Assembly: GCF_041914405.1 (NCBI RefSeq)
Contig: NZ_JAYSDK010000027.1
Coordinates: forward strand, 13,910 to 77,909
DNA length: 64,000 nucleotides
Direction of reading: 5' to 3'
From: Zoogloea sp041914405
GTDB taxonomy: Bacteria > Pseudomonadota > Gammaproteobacteria > Burkholderiales > Rhodocyclaceae
Shown: positions 1-7,537 of the stretch, piece after piece
Position numbering within the stretch: position 1 is the first letter of the stretch
How the letters are laid out: each line of letters opens with the position of its first letter
Made by a program: the position numbers and the translations under genes
Notes under the pieces: generated by a model
Seen by the model: the letters and a program-made list of their open reading frames with translations, nothing else
Told to the model about the DNA's origin: nothing
Database searches by the model: none

Positions 1-6
1 TGCACC

Positions 7-1401
7 ATGAACACGACACAAAAAGACCTGATATTCGATCCCGAGCTCATTCGCAAGTTTGATGTGAATGGCCCGAGGTATACGTCCTACCCGACCGCGG
101 ATCGCTTCGTCGAGGCGTTCAACTCCGAAGCCTTGAGCGACTGGCTCGGGAGACGCACCGTCGGCGGAATCGGCAAACCGCTCTCATTATACTTCCACAT
201 CCCTTTCTGCAATACGATCTGCTACTACTGCGCGTGCAACAAGATCATCACCAAGGATCATGGTCGCTCCGCCAAGTATCTGGATTATCTCGAAAAAGAA
301 GTGGACATGCAGGCGGCCAGGCTCGATGGGCCGCGGGAAGTCCTGCAGTTGCATCTGGGCGGTGGCACCCCGACCTTCCTGTCCCACGACGAACTGCGTC
401 GCCTGATGGGCATGGTCCGCAAGCACTTCACGCTGGTGCCGGACGGTGAGTATTCCATCGAGGTGGATCCGCGCAAGGTGGATGAAGCCACCGTCGCGCT
501 GTTGGCTGAACTGGGTTTCAACCGCATGAGCGTCGGCATCCAGGATTTCAACCCGGATGTGCAGAAGGCGGTCAACCGCGTTCAGAGCGAGGAAGAAACC
601 AAGCTGGTGATCGACGCGGCGCGGGCCCATGGCTTCAAGTCGGTCAGCGTGGACCTGATCTATGGCCTGCCCAAGCAGAACGTCATCAGCTTCAACCGTA
701 CCCTCGAGCAGATCCTGGCCCTGTCGCCGGATCGCCTGTCGATCTATAACTACGCGCACCTGCCGAGCCTGTTCAAGCCCCAGCGCCGCATCATCGACGC
801 GCAGCTGCCGTCGGGCGAAACCAAGCTGCAGATTCTGCAACTGGCGATCCGCCGCCTGACCGAGGCTGGCTACGTGTATATCGGCATGGATCACTTCGCC
901 AAGCCGGACGACGAGCTGACCACGGCCCAGCGCCAGGGGCGCCTCCACCGCAACTTCCAGGGTTATTCCACCTACGCGGAGTGCGACCTGCTGGCCTTCG
1001 GCGTGTCGGCGATCGGCAAGGTCGGGCCGACCTACGCGCAGAACGTGAAGACGCTCGACGAGTACTACGACATCATCGACACCGGTCGCCTGCCGGTGCT
1101 GCGCGGCATCGAGCTGACGCCGGATGACCTGCTGCGGCGGGCGATCATCCAGGCGCTGATGTGTCACTTCGAGCTGTCCATCGAGTCCATTGAGATTGCC
1201 CACCTGATCGACTTCAACAAGTACTTCGCGGCCGAACTCGCCGACCTGCGCGAGATGGAGAAGGGCGGCCTGTTGAAGATCGACAGGCAGTGGATCACCG
1301 TGCTGCCGGCGGGCCGCATGCTGGTACGCGCCATCGCGATGGTCTTCGACAAGTATCTGCGTGCCGATCGGGAGCGTACCCGTTACTCGAAGGTGATCTG
1401 A
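7..1401 (+). CDS. hemN: Oxygen-independent coproporphyrinogen III oxidase
   Basis: Radical-SAM enzyme that oxidatively decarboxylates coproporphyrinogen III to protoporphyrinogen IX without oxygen, in the cytoplasm. The product is 464 aa, the usual HemN length. The radical-SAM cluster motif C-X3-C-X2-C is at Cys68, Cys72 and Cys75, followed by Cys77 as in true HemN rather than HemW-like paralogues. A glycine-rich SAM-binding stretch (LGGGTP) lies near residue 120. The start at 7 gives the family N-terminus; its promoter and most of its leader lie outside the window. A strong terminator follows, so it is probably not co-transcribed with the next gene. hemN commonly sits beside cco and copper genes in beta- and gammaproteobacteria, which fits the next four genes. 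Identification is secure. Confidence 0.96.
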   Translation: MNTTQKDLIFDPELIRKFDVNGPRYTSYPTADRFVEAFNSEALSDWLGRRTVGGIGKPLSLYFHIPFCNTICYYCACNKIITKDHGRSAKYLDYLEKEVDMQAARLDGPREVLQLHLGGGTPTFLSHDELRRLMGMVRKHFTLVPDGEYSIEVDPRKVDEATVALLAELGFNRMSVGIQDFNPDVQKAVNRVQSEEETKLVIDAARAHGFKSVSVDLIYGLPKQNVISFNRTLEQILALSPDRLSIYNYAHLPSLFKPQRRIIDAQLPSGETKLQILQLAIRRLTEAGYVYIGMDHFAKPDDELTTAQRQGRLHRNFQGYSTYAECDLLAFGVSAIGKVGPTYAQNVKTLDEYYDIIDTGRLPVLRGIELTPDDLLRRAIIQALMCHFELSIESIEIAHLIDFNKYFAAELADLREMEKGGLLKIDRQWITVLPAGRMLVRAIAMVFDKYLRADRERTRYSKVI

Positions 1402-1464
1402 ACTTCCGGCCGGCTGGCCGCTCCGAGGCGAGCGGGCTAGAATGCCGAGCCATGTGTTGGAACG

Positions 1465-1492
1465 CGCCCCGTGTTGCCCACGGGGCGTTTTT
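1465..1492 (+). terminator. Rho-independent terminator after hemN
   Basis: Perfect 9-bp stem CGCCCCGTG / CACGGGGCG with a 5-nt loop, followed immediately by TTTTTGTTTG. It lies 64 bp after the hemN stop and just before the next gene on the same strand, so it separates the two transcripts. Confidence 0.9.
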
Positions 1493-1513
1493 GTTTGTCC
1501 AGGTTGAATCTCC

Positions 1514-2221
1514 ATGCCCGAAACCGGCTATTTCGCTGTCTTCCTTATCGGCCTGCTCGGCGGCACCCACTGTGTCGGCATGTGCGGCGGCATCGTCAGC
1601 GCACTGACCGTGCAGTTGCCCGGCCAGCGGCGCAGTGACTGGCCCCTGCACCTGGCCTACAACGTCGGGCGGATCAGCAGCTATACCCTGGCGGGTGCGG
1701 CGATGGGAGCGATCGGCACGGTCGGGCTGCTGTTCAACAACATCCTGCCGATCCAGTTGTTCCTGTACGTGGTTGCCAACCTGATGCTGGTGGCCCTCGG
1801 GCTCTACCTGACTGGTTTCACGCGGGCCCTGTCCGGCGTCGAGCGGCTCGGTCAGAAGCTGTGGGTGCGCATCCAGCCGCTGACCCGGCGTTTCCTGCCG
1901 GCGCGCAGCGTGGGCCAAGCCTTTCCCCTGGGGCTGCTGTGGGGTTTCCTGCCTTGCGGCCTGGTGTACAGCGTGCTTGCGACGGCCTTGGTGACCGGCT
2001 CGGCGGAGCGTGGTGCGGGACTGATGTTGGCCTTTGGCCTCGGCACGCTGCCCAACCTGCTGTTGGCCGGTATGGTACTCAAGCGTTTGCGTGACGTCGT
2101 GCGGAACCGGGCAGTGCGGACGGGGTCTGGACTGGTGGTGCTGGCTTTCGGCGTGTACGGTCTGGTGACGACACCGACTCTCGGCAGCAATCTGTGGAAT
2201 GGCGTGGTCTGCCATTTCTGA
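1514..2221 (+). CDS. Sulfite exporter TauE/SafE-family (DsbD_2-like) membrane protein
   Basis: A 235-aa integral membrane protein of the UreH/DsbD_2-like TauE/SafE group. It begins with a hydrophobic segment containing the characteristic GGTHCVGMCGGI motif (about residues 15-26), and the repeated half contains FLPCGLVYSVLA (about residues 147-158). Such paired Cys-containing, Gly-rich helices are seen in membrane proteins linked to metal or thiol handling. Homologues next to hemN, copA-type ATPases and cco genes are thought to help copper delivery or cytochrome oxidase assembly. That role is inferred from context. The start ATG follows a short leader after the hemN terminator. Family assignment is good; the substrate is unknown. 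Confidence 0.85.
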   Translation: MPETGYFAVFLIGLLGGTHCVGMCGGIVSALTVQLPGQRRSDWPLHLAYNVGRISSYTLAGAAMGAIGTVGLLFNNILPIQLFLYVVANLMLVALGLYLTGFTRALSGVERLGQKLWVRIQPLTRRFLPARSVGQAFPLGLLWGFLPCGLVYSVLATALVTGSAERGAGLMLAFGLGTLPNLLLAGMVLKRLRDVVRNRAVRTGSGLVVLAFGVYGLVTTPTLGSNLWNGVVCHF

Positions 2222-2247
2222 GTTTTTCCTGTAAGGCGGAGCGAATT

Positions 2248-2673
2248 ATGAAAATCCTGCTGGCCGTCGATGATTCTCCGGTTGCGCTACGTGTCGTTGC
2301 TCAGGTGATCGCCCTGGCTGGCGAACTGAAGAGCGCGCCGGATGTGCATGTACTGTACGTGCATCCGCCGATTCCCATCGAGTTCGCGACCCGCCACGTA
2401 GCCCGCGAGACCCTCGATACCTATTACAGGGATGAGGGCGAGGGTGTGCTCAAGGAGCCGGTGGCCCGCCTCAAGGCGGCCGGTCTGCCGGTGACGCCGC
2501 ATATCCATGTGGGGCAGCCGGCCGATGTGGTGCTGCATCAGGCTGCCGTATTGGAGTGCGACTACCTGTGCCTCGGCCGGCACGGCCGCAGCGTGGTGGC
2601 CGATCTGTTCGTCGGATCGGTGGCGACGCGGGTGCTGCAGCGGGCAACACTGCCCGTGCTGCTGGTGGGCTGA
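2248..2673 (+). CDS. Universal stress protein, UspA family
   Basis: A 141-aa single-domain Usp protein. It starts MKILLAVDDSP, the usual beta-1 strand with the ATP-contacting Asp. Near the C-terminus it carries the nucleotide-binding motif G-X2-G-X9-G-S (GRHG...GS), ending in TLPVLLV as in classic UspA folds. An in-frame extension to 2194 exists, but the ATG at 2248 has an AAGGCGGA ribosome site 7 nt upstream and gives the standard N-terminus. The stop is 12 bp before copA, so it is probably co-transcribed with the copper genes. The precise stress signal is unknown. Confidence 0.93.
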   Translation: MKILLAVDDSPVALRVVAQVIALAGELKSAPDVHVLYVHPPIPIEFATRHVARETLDTYYRDEGEGVLKEPVARLKAAGLPVTPHIHVGQPADVVLHQAAVLECDYLCLGRHGRSVVADLFVGSVATRVLQRATLPVLLVG

Positions 2674-2685
2674 GGGACGCGGGCA

Positions 2686-5091
2686 ATGGGGAACGAGCCA
2701 GGTACGCGTTACGACCTGCCGGTCTCCGGGATGAGCTGTGCGGCCTGTGCAACGCGGCTCGAAAAGGTACTCAACCGATTGCCCGGCATCAGTGCCGAGG
2801 TCAATTTCGGCACCGGCAAGGCTCGTCTGGCCGCGGCGCCCGATGGTGCCGGTGCGCCGGACATCCTGGCGGCAATCCGCAAGGCCGGTTTCGATGTGGC
2901 GCCGCAGACGCTGCAGTTGAGCCTGTCCGGCATGAGCTGTGCCGCCTGCGCGGCGCGCATCGAGAAGGTGGTTAACCGCCTGCCCGGCGTGGAGGGCAGC
3001 GTCAATTTCGCTGCGGAAAGCGCGCGCGTCCGCTACGTGCCGGGGCTGTCCGAACCGGCGGTGATCATCGCTGCCATCCACAAGGCGGGTTTCACAGCGA
3101 CGCCTGTCGTCGCCCGTGATCGGGAGGCCGACAAGCTGCGCAAGGAGGCCGAGTTCCGCACCGAGCTGCGGCTGTTCTGGATTTCGGCGCTGCTCAGCGC
3201 ACCCTTCCTGGTCCAGATGGTCGGGATGTTCTCCGGCGTTCTGGGGGCGGGCGAGCATCATGCGGAGTGGCTGCCGCGCTGGCTGCAGGGTTTGCTGGCG
3301 ACGCCGGTGCAGTTCTGGATCGGGCGGCGTTTCTACAAGGGGGCCTGGTCGTCCCTGCGCGGCGGTGGCGCCAACATGGACGTGCTGGTAGCGCTCGGCA
3401 CCAGCGTTGCCTACTTCTTCAGCCTGGTCGTGGTGGTGTTCGACCACCACGATCTGCACGTTTATTTCGAGGCCTCGGCCAGCATCATCACGCTGGTGTT
3501 GCTCGGCAAGCTGCTGGAAGCGCGGGCGCGGGCGCGCACGTCGGCGGCCATCGAGGCGCTGCTGCGCCTGCAGCCTCCCACCGCCTGGGTCGAGCAGGAT
3601 GGCGCGCTGCAGGAGGTGCCTGTCGAGCGCGTCGTGGCGGGCATGGTCTTCGTGCTGCGTGCCGGTGATTCCGTGCCTGTGGATGGCGAGGTGCTGAGCG
3701 GCGAGTCGTCGGCCGACGAGGCGATGCTGACCGGCGAGAGCGTGCCGGTGCCCAAAAAGACCGGCGACAAGGTTTTTGCGGCGACCGTCAATGGCGACGG
3801 CGTGCTGCGCTGCCGGGCTACCGGGGTCGGAACCGAGACGCTGCTGGCCGGCATCGTGCGTCTCGTCGAGCAGGCCCAGGGCGGCAAGCCGGCGGTGCAG
3901 AAGCTGGCCGACCGCATCGCCGCGATCTTTGTGCCGACGGTGGTGGCGATCGCCGCACTGACCTTCGTGGCTTGGTGGTGGCTGGGTGGGGAGTTGGCGC
4001 CGGCCCTCGTCAATGCGGTGGCGGTGCTGGTGATCGCCTGTCCCTGCGCGCTGGGCCTGGCCACGCCGACGGCGGTGATGGTCGGGACCGGACAGGGGGC
4101 CCGCGCCGGTATCCTGGTGCGCAACGCCGAGGCGCTGGAACTGGCCGAGAAGATTGCCGTGCTGGCGGTGGACAAGACCGGAACGCTGACCGAGGGACGC
4201 CCGGCAGTGCTGGATGTTCGCCCGCTGGAGGGCGTGGCGGCAAACGATTTGCTGGCTGTCGCGGCGGCGGTCGAGCAGGCCAGCCACCATCCGCTGGCCA
4301 AGGCCATCGTCGATGCGGCGCAGGCGGCGGGCCTGCAGTGGAGCCTGGCCAATGCGGTGCAGACAAGCGGCGGCAAGGGCATCAGTGGTCGTGTGGATGG
4401 GCGCGGGGTGTGGATTGGCTCGCCGGAGTTCCTGGCCGGGCAGGGTGCCGAGTTGCCGGCCAATGTGCTGCAGCCCCTGCTCGATGCCGCCTTGACGCCG
4501 GTGTGCGTTGCGGTCGACGGGAAGCCTTGGGGTGCGCTGGGGCTGGCCGATCCGCTACGCGCCGGTTCCAAGGCCGCGGTGACGCGTCTGCAGGCGCTCG
4601 GCGTGCGGGTCGTGATGCTGACTGGCGACCATCCGGCGGTGGCGGCCCGTATCGCGGCGGAGGCTGGTATTACGGAATACAAGGCTCAGGTGTTGCCCGG
4701 CGAGAAGGCTGCGGCGGTGGAGGCCCTGCGCGGCAGCGGCCGTGTCGCGATGGTCGGCGATGGCATCAACGATGCGCCGGCGCTGGCGGCGGCGGACGTG
4801 TCCTTCGCGATCGGTGCCGGTTCCGACGTGGCCATCGAGGCGGCCGACTTGACCTTGGTGCGTAACGACCTGAACAGCGTGGCCGATGCGATCTCCCTGT
4901 CGCGGACGACCCTTGGGAAGATCCGTCAGAACCTGTTCTTCGCCTTCATCTACAACGTGCTGGGCATTCCTGCCGCGGCGCTGGGCCTGCTCAACCCGGT
5001 GATCGCCGGTGCGGCGATGGCCATGAGTTCGGTGTCGGTGGTCAGCAACTCCTTGTTGCTGCGGCGCTGGCGCCCGGGAAAATCCGACTGA
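2686..5091 (+). CDS. copA: Cu(+)-exporting P1B-type ATPase
   Basis: An 801-aa heavy-metal ATPase that pumps Cu(I) from cytoplasm to periplasm. It has two N-terminal metal-binding domains, each with MSCAAC (Cys18/Cys21 and Cys85/Cys88), then the membrane part with the transport motif CPC at 452-454. The phosphorylated Asp496 lies in DKTGT, and GDGINDAP marks the hinge of the ATP domain. Two MBDs and the CPC motif place it in the Cu(I) subgroup. The next gene, 11 bp downstream, is a CopZ chaperone, which supports copper efflux. A CcoI-like role in cytochrome oxidase assembly is possible because hemN and a TauE-like gene are upstream, but CcoI normally sits with ccoG, which is 46 kb away here. 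No convincing CueR-type operator was seen. Confidence 0.94.
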   Translation: MGNEPGTRYDLPVSGMSCAACATRLEKVLNRLPGISAEVNFGTGKARLAAAPDGAGAPDILAAIRKAGFDVAPQTLQLSLSGMSCAACAARIEKVVNRLPGVEGSVNFAAESARVRYVPGLSEPAVIIAAIHKAGFTATPVVARDREADKLRKEAEFRTELRLFWISALLSAPFLVQMVGMFSGVLGAGEHHAEWLPRWLQGLLATPVQFWIGRRFYKGAWSSLRGGGANMDVLVALGTSVAYFFSLVVVVFDHHDLHVYFEASASIITLVLLGKLLEARARARTSAAIEALLRLQPPTAWVEQDGALQEVPVERVVAGMVFVLRAGDSVPVDGEVLSGESSADEAMLTGESVPVPKKTGDKVFAATVNGDGVLRCRATGVGTETLLAGIVRLVEQAQGGKPAVQKLADRIAAIFVPTVVAIAALTFVAWWWLGGELAPALVNAVAVLVIACPCALGLATPTAVMVGTGQGARAGILVRNAEALELAEKIAVLAVDKTGTLTEGRPAVLDVRPLEGVAANDLLAVAAAVEQASHHPLAKAIVDAAQAAGLQWSLANAVQTSGGKGISGRVDGRGVWIGSPEFLAGQGAELPANVLQPLLDAALTPVCVAVDGKPWGALGLADPLRAGSKAAVTRLQALGVRVVMLTGDHPAVAARIAAEAGITEYKAQVLPGEKAAAVEALRGSGRVAMVGDGINDAPALAAADVSFAIGAGSDVAIEAADLTLVRNDLNSVADAISLSRTTLGKIRQNLFFAFIYNVLGIPAAALGLLNPVIAGAAMAMSSVSVVSNSLLLRRWRPGKSD

Positions 5092-5102
5092 AAGGAAAAA
5101 CG

Positions 5103-5309
5103 ATGGAAGACGTGGTGATCAAGGTGGGTGGCATGAGCTGCCAGGGCTGTGTGAAGAACGTTACTGGCGCGCTGTCCGCAACGCCCGGGGTGGCCAGCGT
5201 GGCGGTGTCCCTTGAGCAGGGCGAGGCGCGCGTCAGCTACGATCCGGCCAAGGTGTCTGCCAATGCGCTGCGCACGGTGATCGAGGACGCCGGCTTCGAC
5301 GCGGATTGA
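5103..5309 (+). CDS. copZ: CopZ-type copper chaperone (HMA domain)
   Basis: A 68-aa single heavy-metal-associated domain with the Cu(I)-binding motif GMSCQGC near residues 9-15 and the betaalphabetabetaalphabeta pattern of Atx1/CopZ. It carries Cu(I) in the cytoplasm and hands it to the N-terminal domains of CopA. It lies 11 bp after copA behind an AAGGAAA ribosome site and is almost certainly in the same transcript. The chance of it being a mercury protein is low because no mer genes are near. Confidence 0.93.
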   Translation: MEDVVIKVGGMSCQGCVKNVTGALSATPGVASVAVSLEQGEARVSYDPAKVSANALRTVIEDAGFDAD

Positions 5310-5329
5310 GCGCTTTCTGTCATAAGGGT

Positions 5330-5360
5330 TTGTCCCAGCGTCACAAGGCTCACTTATAAT
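5330..5360 (+). promoter_or_regulatory. Sigma-70 promoter candidate for ppa
   Basis: A perfect -10 hexamer TATAAT is at 5355-5360, 38 bp before the ppa start. The best -35 is a weak TTGTCC at 5330-5335 with a long 19-bp spacer. The gap after copZ (90 bp) is large enough for an independent promoter. Confidence 0.6.
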
Positions 5361-5398
5361 GCTGAGCTGTCTTATATCTAATAACGGGAGGTAGTGAT

Positions 5399-5926
5399 AT
5401 GGGTTTCGACCAGGTCAAGGCTGGCAAAGACGTTCCGAACGACATCAACGTGATCATCGAGATCTCCGCTCAGGGCGATCCGATCAAGTTCGAAGTGGAC
5501 AAGGACAGCGGCGCCGTCTTCGTTGACCGCTTCATGGGCACCTCCATGCGCTATCCGATCAACTACGGCTATGTGCCGCACACCGTTGCCGGCGACGGCG
5601 ACCCGGTGGACGTGCTGGTCGTGACCCCCTTCCCGCTGCAGCCGGGCGTGGTCATCCGTGCTCGTCCCGTCGGCGTGCTGAAGATGGAAGACGAAGGTGG
5701 CGTGGATGCCAAGGTCGTTGCCGTGCCGGTGTCCAAGCTGACCCCGCTGTACGACAAGGTCCAGACCATCGACGATCTGCCCGAGCTGCTGATGAAGCAG
5801 ACCGTGCACTTCTTCGAGCACTACAAGGATCTGGAGCCGGGCAAGTGGGTCAAGGTGACCGGCTGGGGCTCCGTCGAAGACGCCAAGAAGGAAATTCTCG
5901 ACGGTCTGGCTGCTGCTGCCAAGTAA
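5399..5926 (+). CDS. ppa: Inorganic pyrophosphatase (family I)
   Basis: Cytoplasmic soluble pyrophosphatase that hydrolyses PPi to two phosphates and drives biosynthetic reactions forward. The product is 175 aa, the usual bacterial length. It contains the family I signature DGDPVDVLV with the metal-binding aspartates (about residues 65-73), NYGYVPHT upstream of it, and the DDLPELL region near residue 125. The start ATG is preceded by GGGAGG. The gene has its own -10 element and is closed by a strong terminator, so it is a single-gene transcript. Confidence 0.97.
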   Translation: MGFDQVKAGKDVPNDINVIIEISAQGDPIKFEVDKDSGAVFVDRFMGTSMRYPINYGYVPHTVAGDGDPVDVLVVTPFPLQPGVVIRARPVGVLKMEDEGGVDAKVVAVPVSKLTPLYDKVQTIDDLPELLMKQTVHFFEHYKDLEPGKWVKVTGWGSVEDAKKEILDGLAAAAK

Positions 5927-5945
5927 GCACCGGTCCGCTGCAATG

Positions 5946-5980
5946 AACAAAGGCCCGCGCCCTGCGGGCCTTTGTTTTTT
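5946..5980 (+). terminator. Rho-independent terminator after ppa
   Basis: Long perfect stem AAAGGCCCGC / GCGGGCCTTT (extendable outward by C-G and A-T pairs) with a 5-nt loop, followed by GTTTTTTG. It starts 20 bp after the ppa stop. Confidence 0.95.
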
Positions 5981-6021
5981 GTGCGCCCTGAGACGGATTC
6001 CTGTTTTGGGGCTGCGAGGGC

Positions 6022-6090
6022 TGTCGGGGCGAATTCATTCGCCCGCGGGAGTGGAGCCACGCGCGATGGTCGAATCAATTCGCCCCCACA
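6022..6090. repeat. REP-type doublet, copy A (second half degenerate)
   Basis: The left half carries the family core GGGCGAATTCATTCGCCC followed by GCGGG. The right half is an inverted copy ending AATTCGCCCCCACA but with changes and an insertion (GGTCGAATCAATT in place of GGGCGAATGAATT). It lies between the ppa terminator and the 3' end of the convergent flavoprotein gene. It belongs to the same family as six copies between 50.7 and 62.3 kb. Confidence 0.8.
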
Positions 6091-6126
6091 GAAAAGTGAT
6101 GAACAATGGAGCGGTGGTGCGCGCAT

Positions 6127-7362
6127 TCACACCGCCTGGCCTGCCGCGTAGCCCGACGCCCAGGCCCACTGGAAGTTGTAGCCGCCCAGGTGGCCGGTGA
6201 CGTCCATCACTTCGCCGACGAAGTACAGGCCCGGTACTTTGCGCGCTTCCATGGTCTTCGATGAAAGTTCCCGCGTGTCCACGCCGCCGAGCGTGACCTC
6301 CGCCTTGGCGTAGCCGAGGGTGCCGTTGGGCGTGATCGTCCAGCCGGCCAGGGCGGCGGCGATGGTGTCCAGCTCCTTCGGGTTGAACTGGTTGGCCGGG
6401 CGGTTCCAGCCACGCTGCTCGCACCAGGCATGGGCGAAGCGCTTGGGCAGGCGGTCGGCGAGCAGGTTGGAGAGCAAGGTCTTGCTGCGCGCCCGTTCGC
6501 CGAGCCAGGCGCGGACGTCCTCGGCGGGGAACAGGTTGACGATGACCTGCCGGCCGCCGTCGCTATCGCCGTAGTCCCGCGCCTGCCAGTAGGACGATAC
6601 CTGCAGGATCACCGGGCCGGACAGGCCGCGGTGGGTGAACAGCAGGTTCTCGCGGAAGTGCCCGGCGCCGCATTCGGCGACCGCATCGAAGGCCATGCCG
6701 GCCAGTTCCTTGTAGATGGCCAGTTCTTCCGGTGGCAGCGTCAGGGGCACCAGCGCCGGCTTGGGCGGCACGATGGCGAGGCCGAACTGCTCGGCGATCC
6801 GGTAGCCCAGCGGCGATGCGCCGATCTTGGGGATCGACAGGCCGCCGGTGGCGACCGCCAGGCTTTCGCAGCTGAAGCGGCCGTGGCTGGTGTCGAGCAG
6901 GAAGCGCGCCTCGGGTGTGCTGCCGGCTGTCACGCTGTTGAGCGTGCAGGGCATTGCCCAGCGCACGTCGCCGTTTTCACATTCGGTGCGCAGCATGTCG
7001 ATGATGTCCTGGGCCGAGTCGTCGCAGAACAGCTGGCCGTGCTCCCGCTCATGCCAGGGGATGCCGTAGCGGGCCATCAGGTCGAGGAAGTCGGCGGGTG
7101 TGAAGCGGGCCAGCGCCGAGCGACAGAACTGCGGGTTGCGCGACAGGTAGTTGGCGAGGCCGACCGTCAGATTGGTGAAGTTGCAGCGGCCGCCGCCGGA
7201 GATGCGGATTTTCTCGGCGAGCTTGCTGGCGTGGTCCAGGATCAGTACGCGGCGGCCACGCTGCCCGGCCTGGGCTGCGCACATCATGCCAGCGGCGCCG
7301 GCGCCGATCACGATGACGTCGAAGTGGGAGCCGGCTGCAGGTGGTTTGGTGTGCGGATTCAT
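6127..7362 (-). CDS. NAD(P)/FAD-dependent oxidoreductase, HI0933/YhiN (BaiN-like) family
   Basis: A 411-aa flavoprotein with an N-terminal Rossmann dinucleotide site (VIVIGAGAAGMMCA, about residues 15-28), followed by the family hallmark KIRISGGGRCNFTN (about residues 50-63). The C-terminal part has the second FAD contact YFVGEVMDVTGHLGGYNFQWA. These features define the HI0933/YhiN family. Its physiological reaction is unclear in most bacteria; some gut members act in bile acid reduction, which should not be assumed here. It is convergent with ppa and divergent from the DUF748 gene. The family call is firm, the function is not known. Confidence 0.92.
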   Translation of the reverse strand: MNPHTKPPAAGSHFDVIVIGAGAAGMMCAAQAGQRGRRVLILDHASKLAEKIRISGGGRCNFTNLTVGLANYLSRNPQFCRSALARFTPADFLDLMARYGIPWHEREHGQLFCDDSAQDIIDMLRTECENGDVRWAMPCTLNSVTAGSTPEARFLLDTSHGRFSCESLAVATGGLSIPKIGASPLGYRIAEQFGLAIVPPKPALVPLTLPPEELAIYKELAGMAFDAVAECGAGHFRENLLFTHRGLSGPVILQVSSYWQARDYGDSDGGRQVIVNLFPAEDVRAWLGERARSKTLLSNLLADRLPKRFAHAWCEQRGWNRPANQFNPKELDTIAAALAGWTITPNGTLGYAKAEVTLGGVDTRELSSKTMEARKVPGLYFVGEVMDVTGHLGGYNFQWAWASGYAAGQAV

Positions 7363-7537
7363 GGACTTGGCGAGCTGAGGTAATGCCGGAAAGGGCGGGG
7401 AGGATAGACCCTGGCTTGCGTCAGGGCAAACACTGCTTACATCGTCATTTGCCTGAATGGCTTACGCTGCTAGGCTTGATGAATATTGAACGAAAAGCTC
7501 GCCCGCGCCATCCGCGCGGAGAACAAGGGACAAGAAC

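Noticed and set aside
2287..4290. 667-aa open frame opposite usp and copA
   Set aside because: It is a shadow of the real genes on the plus strand, rich in His/Arg/Gln without any motif.
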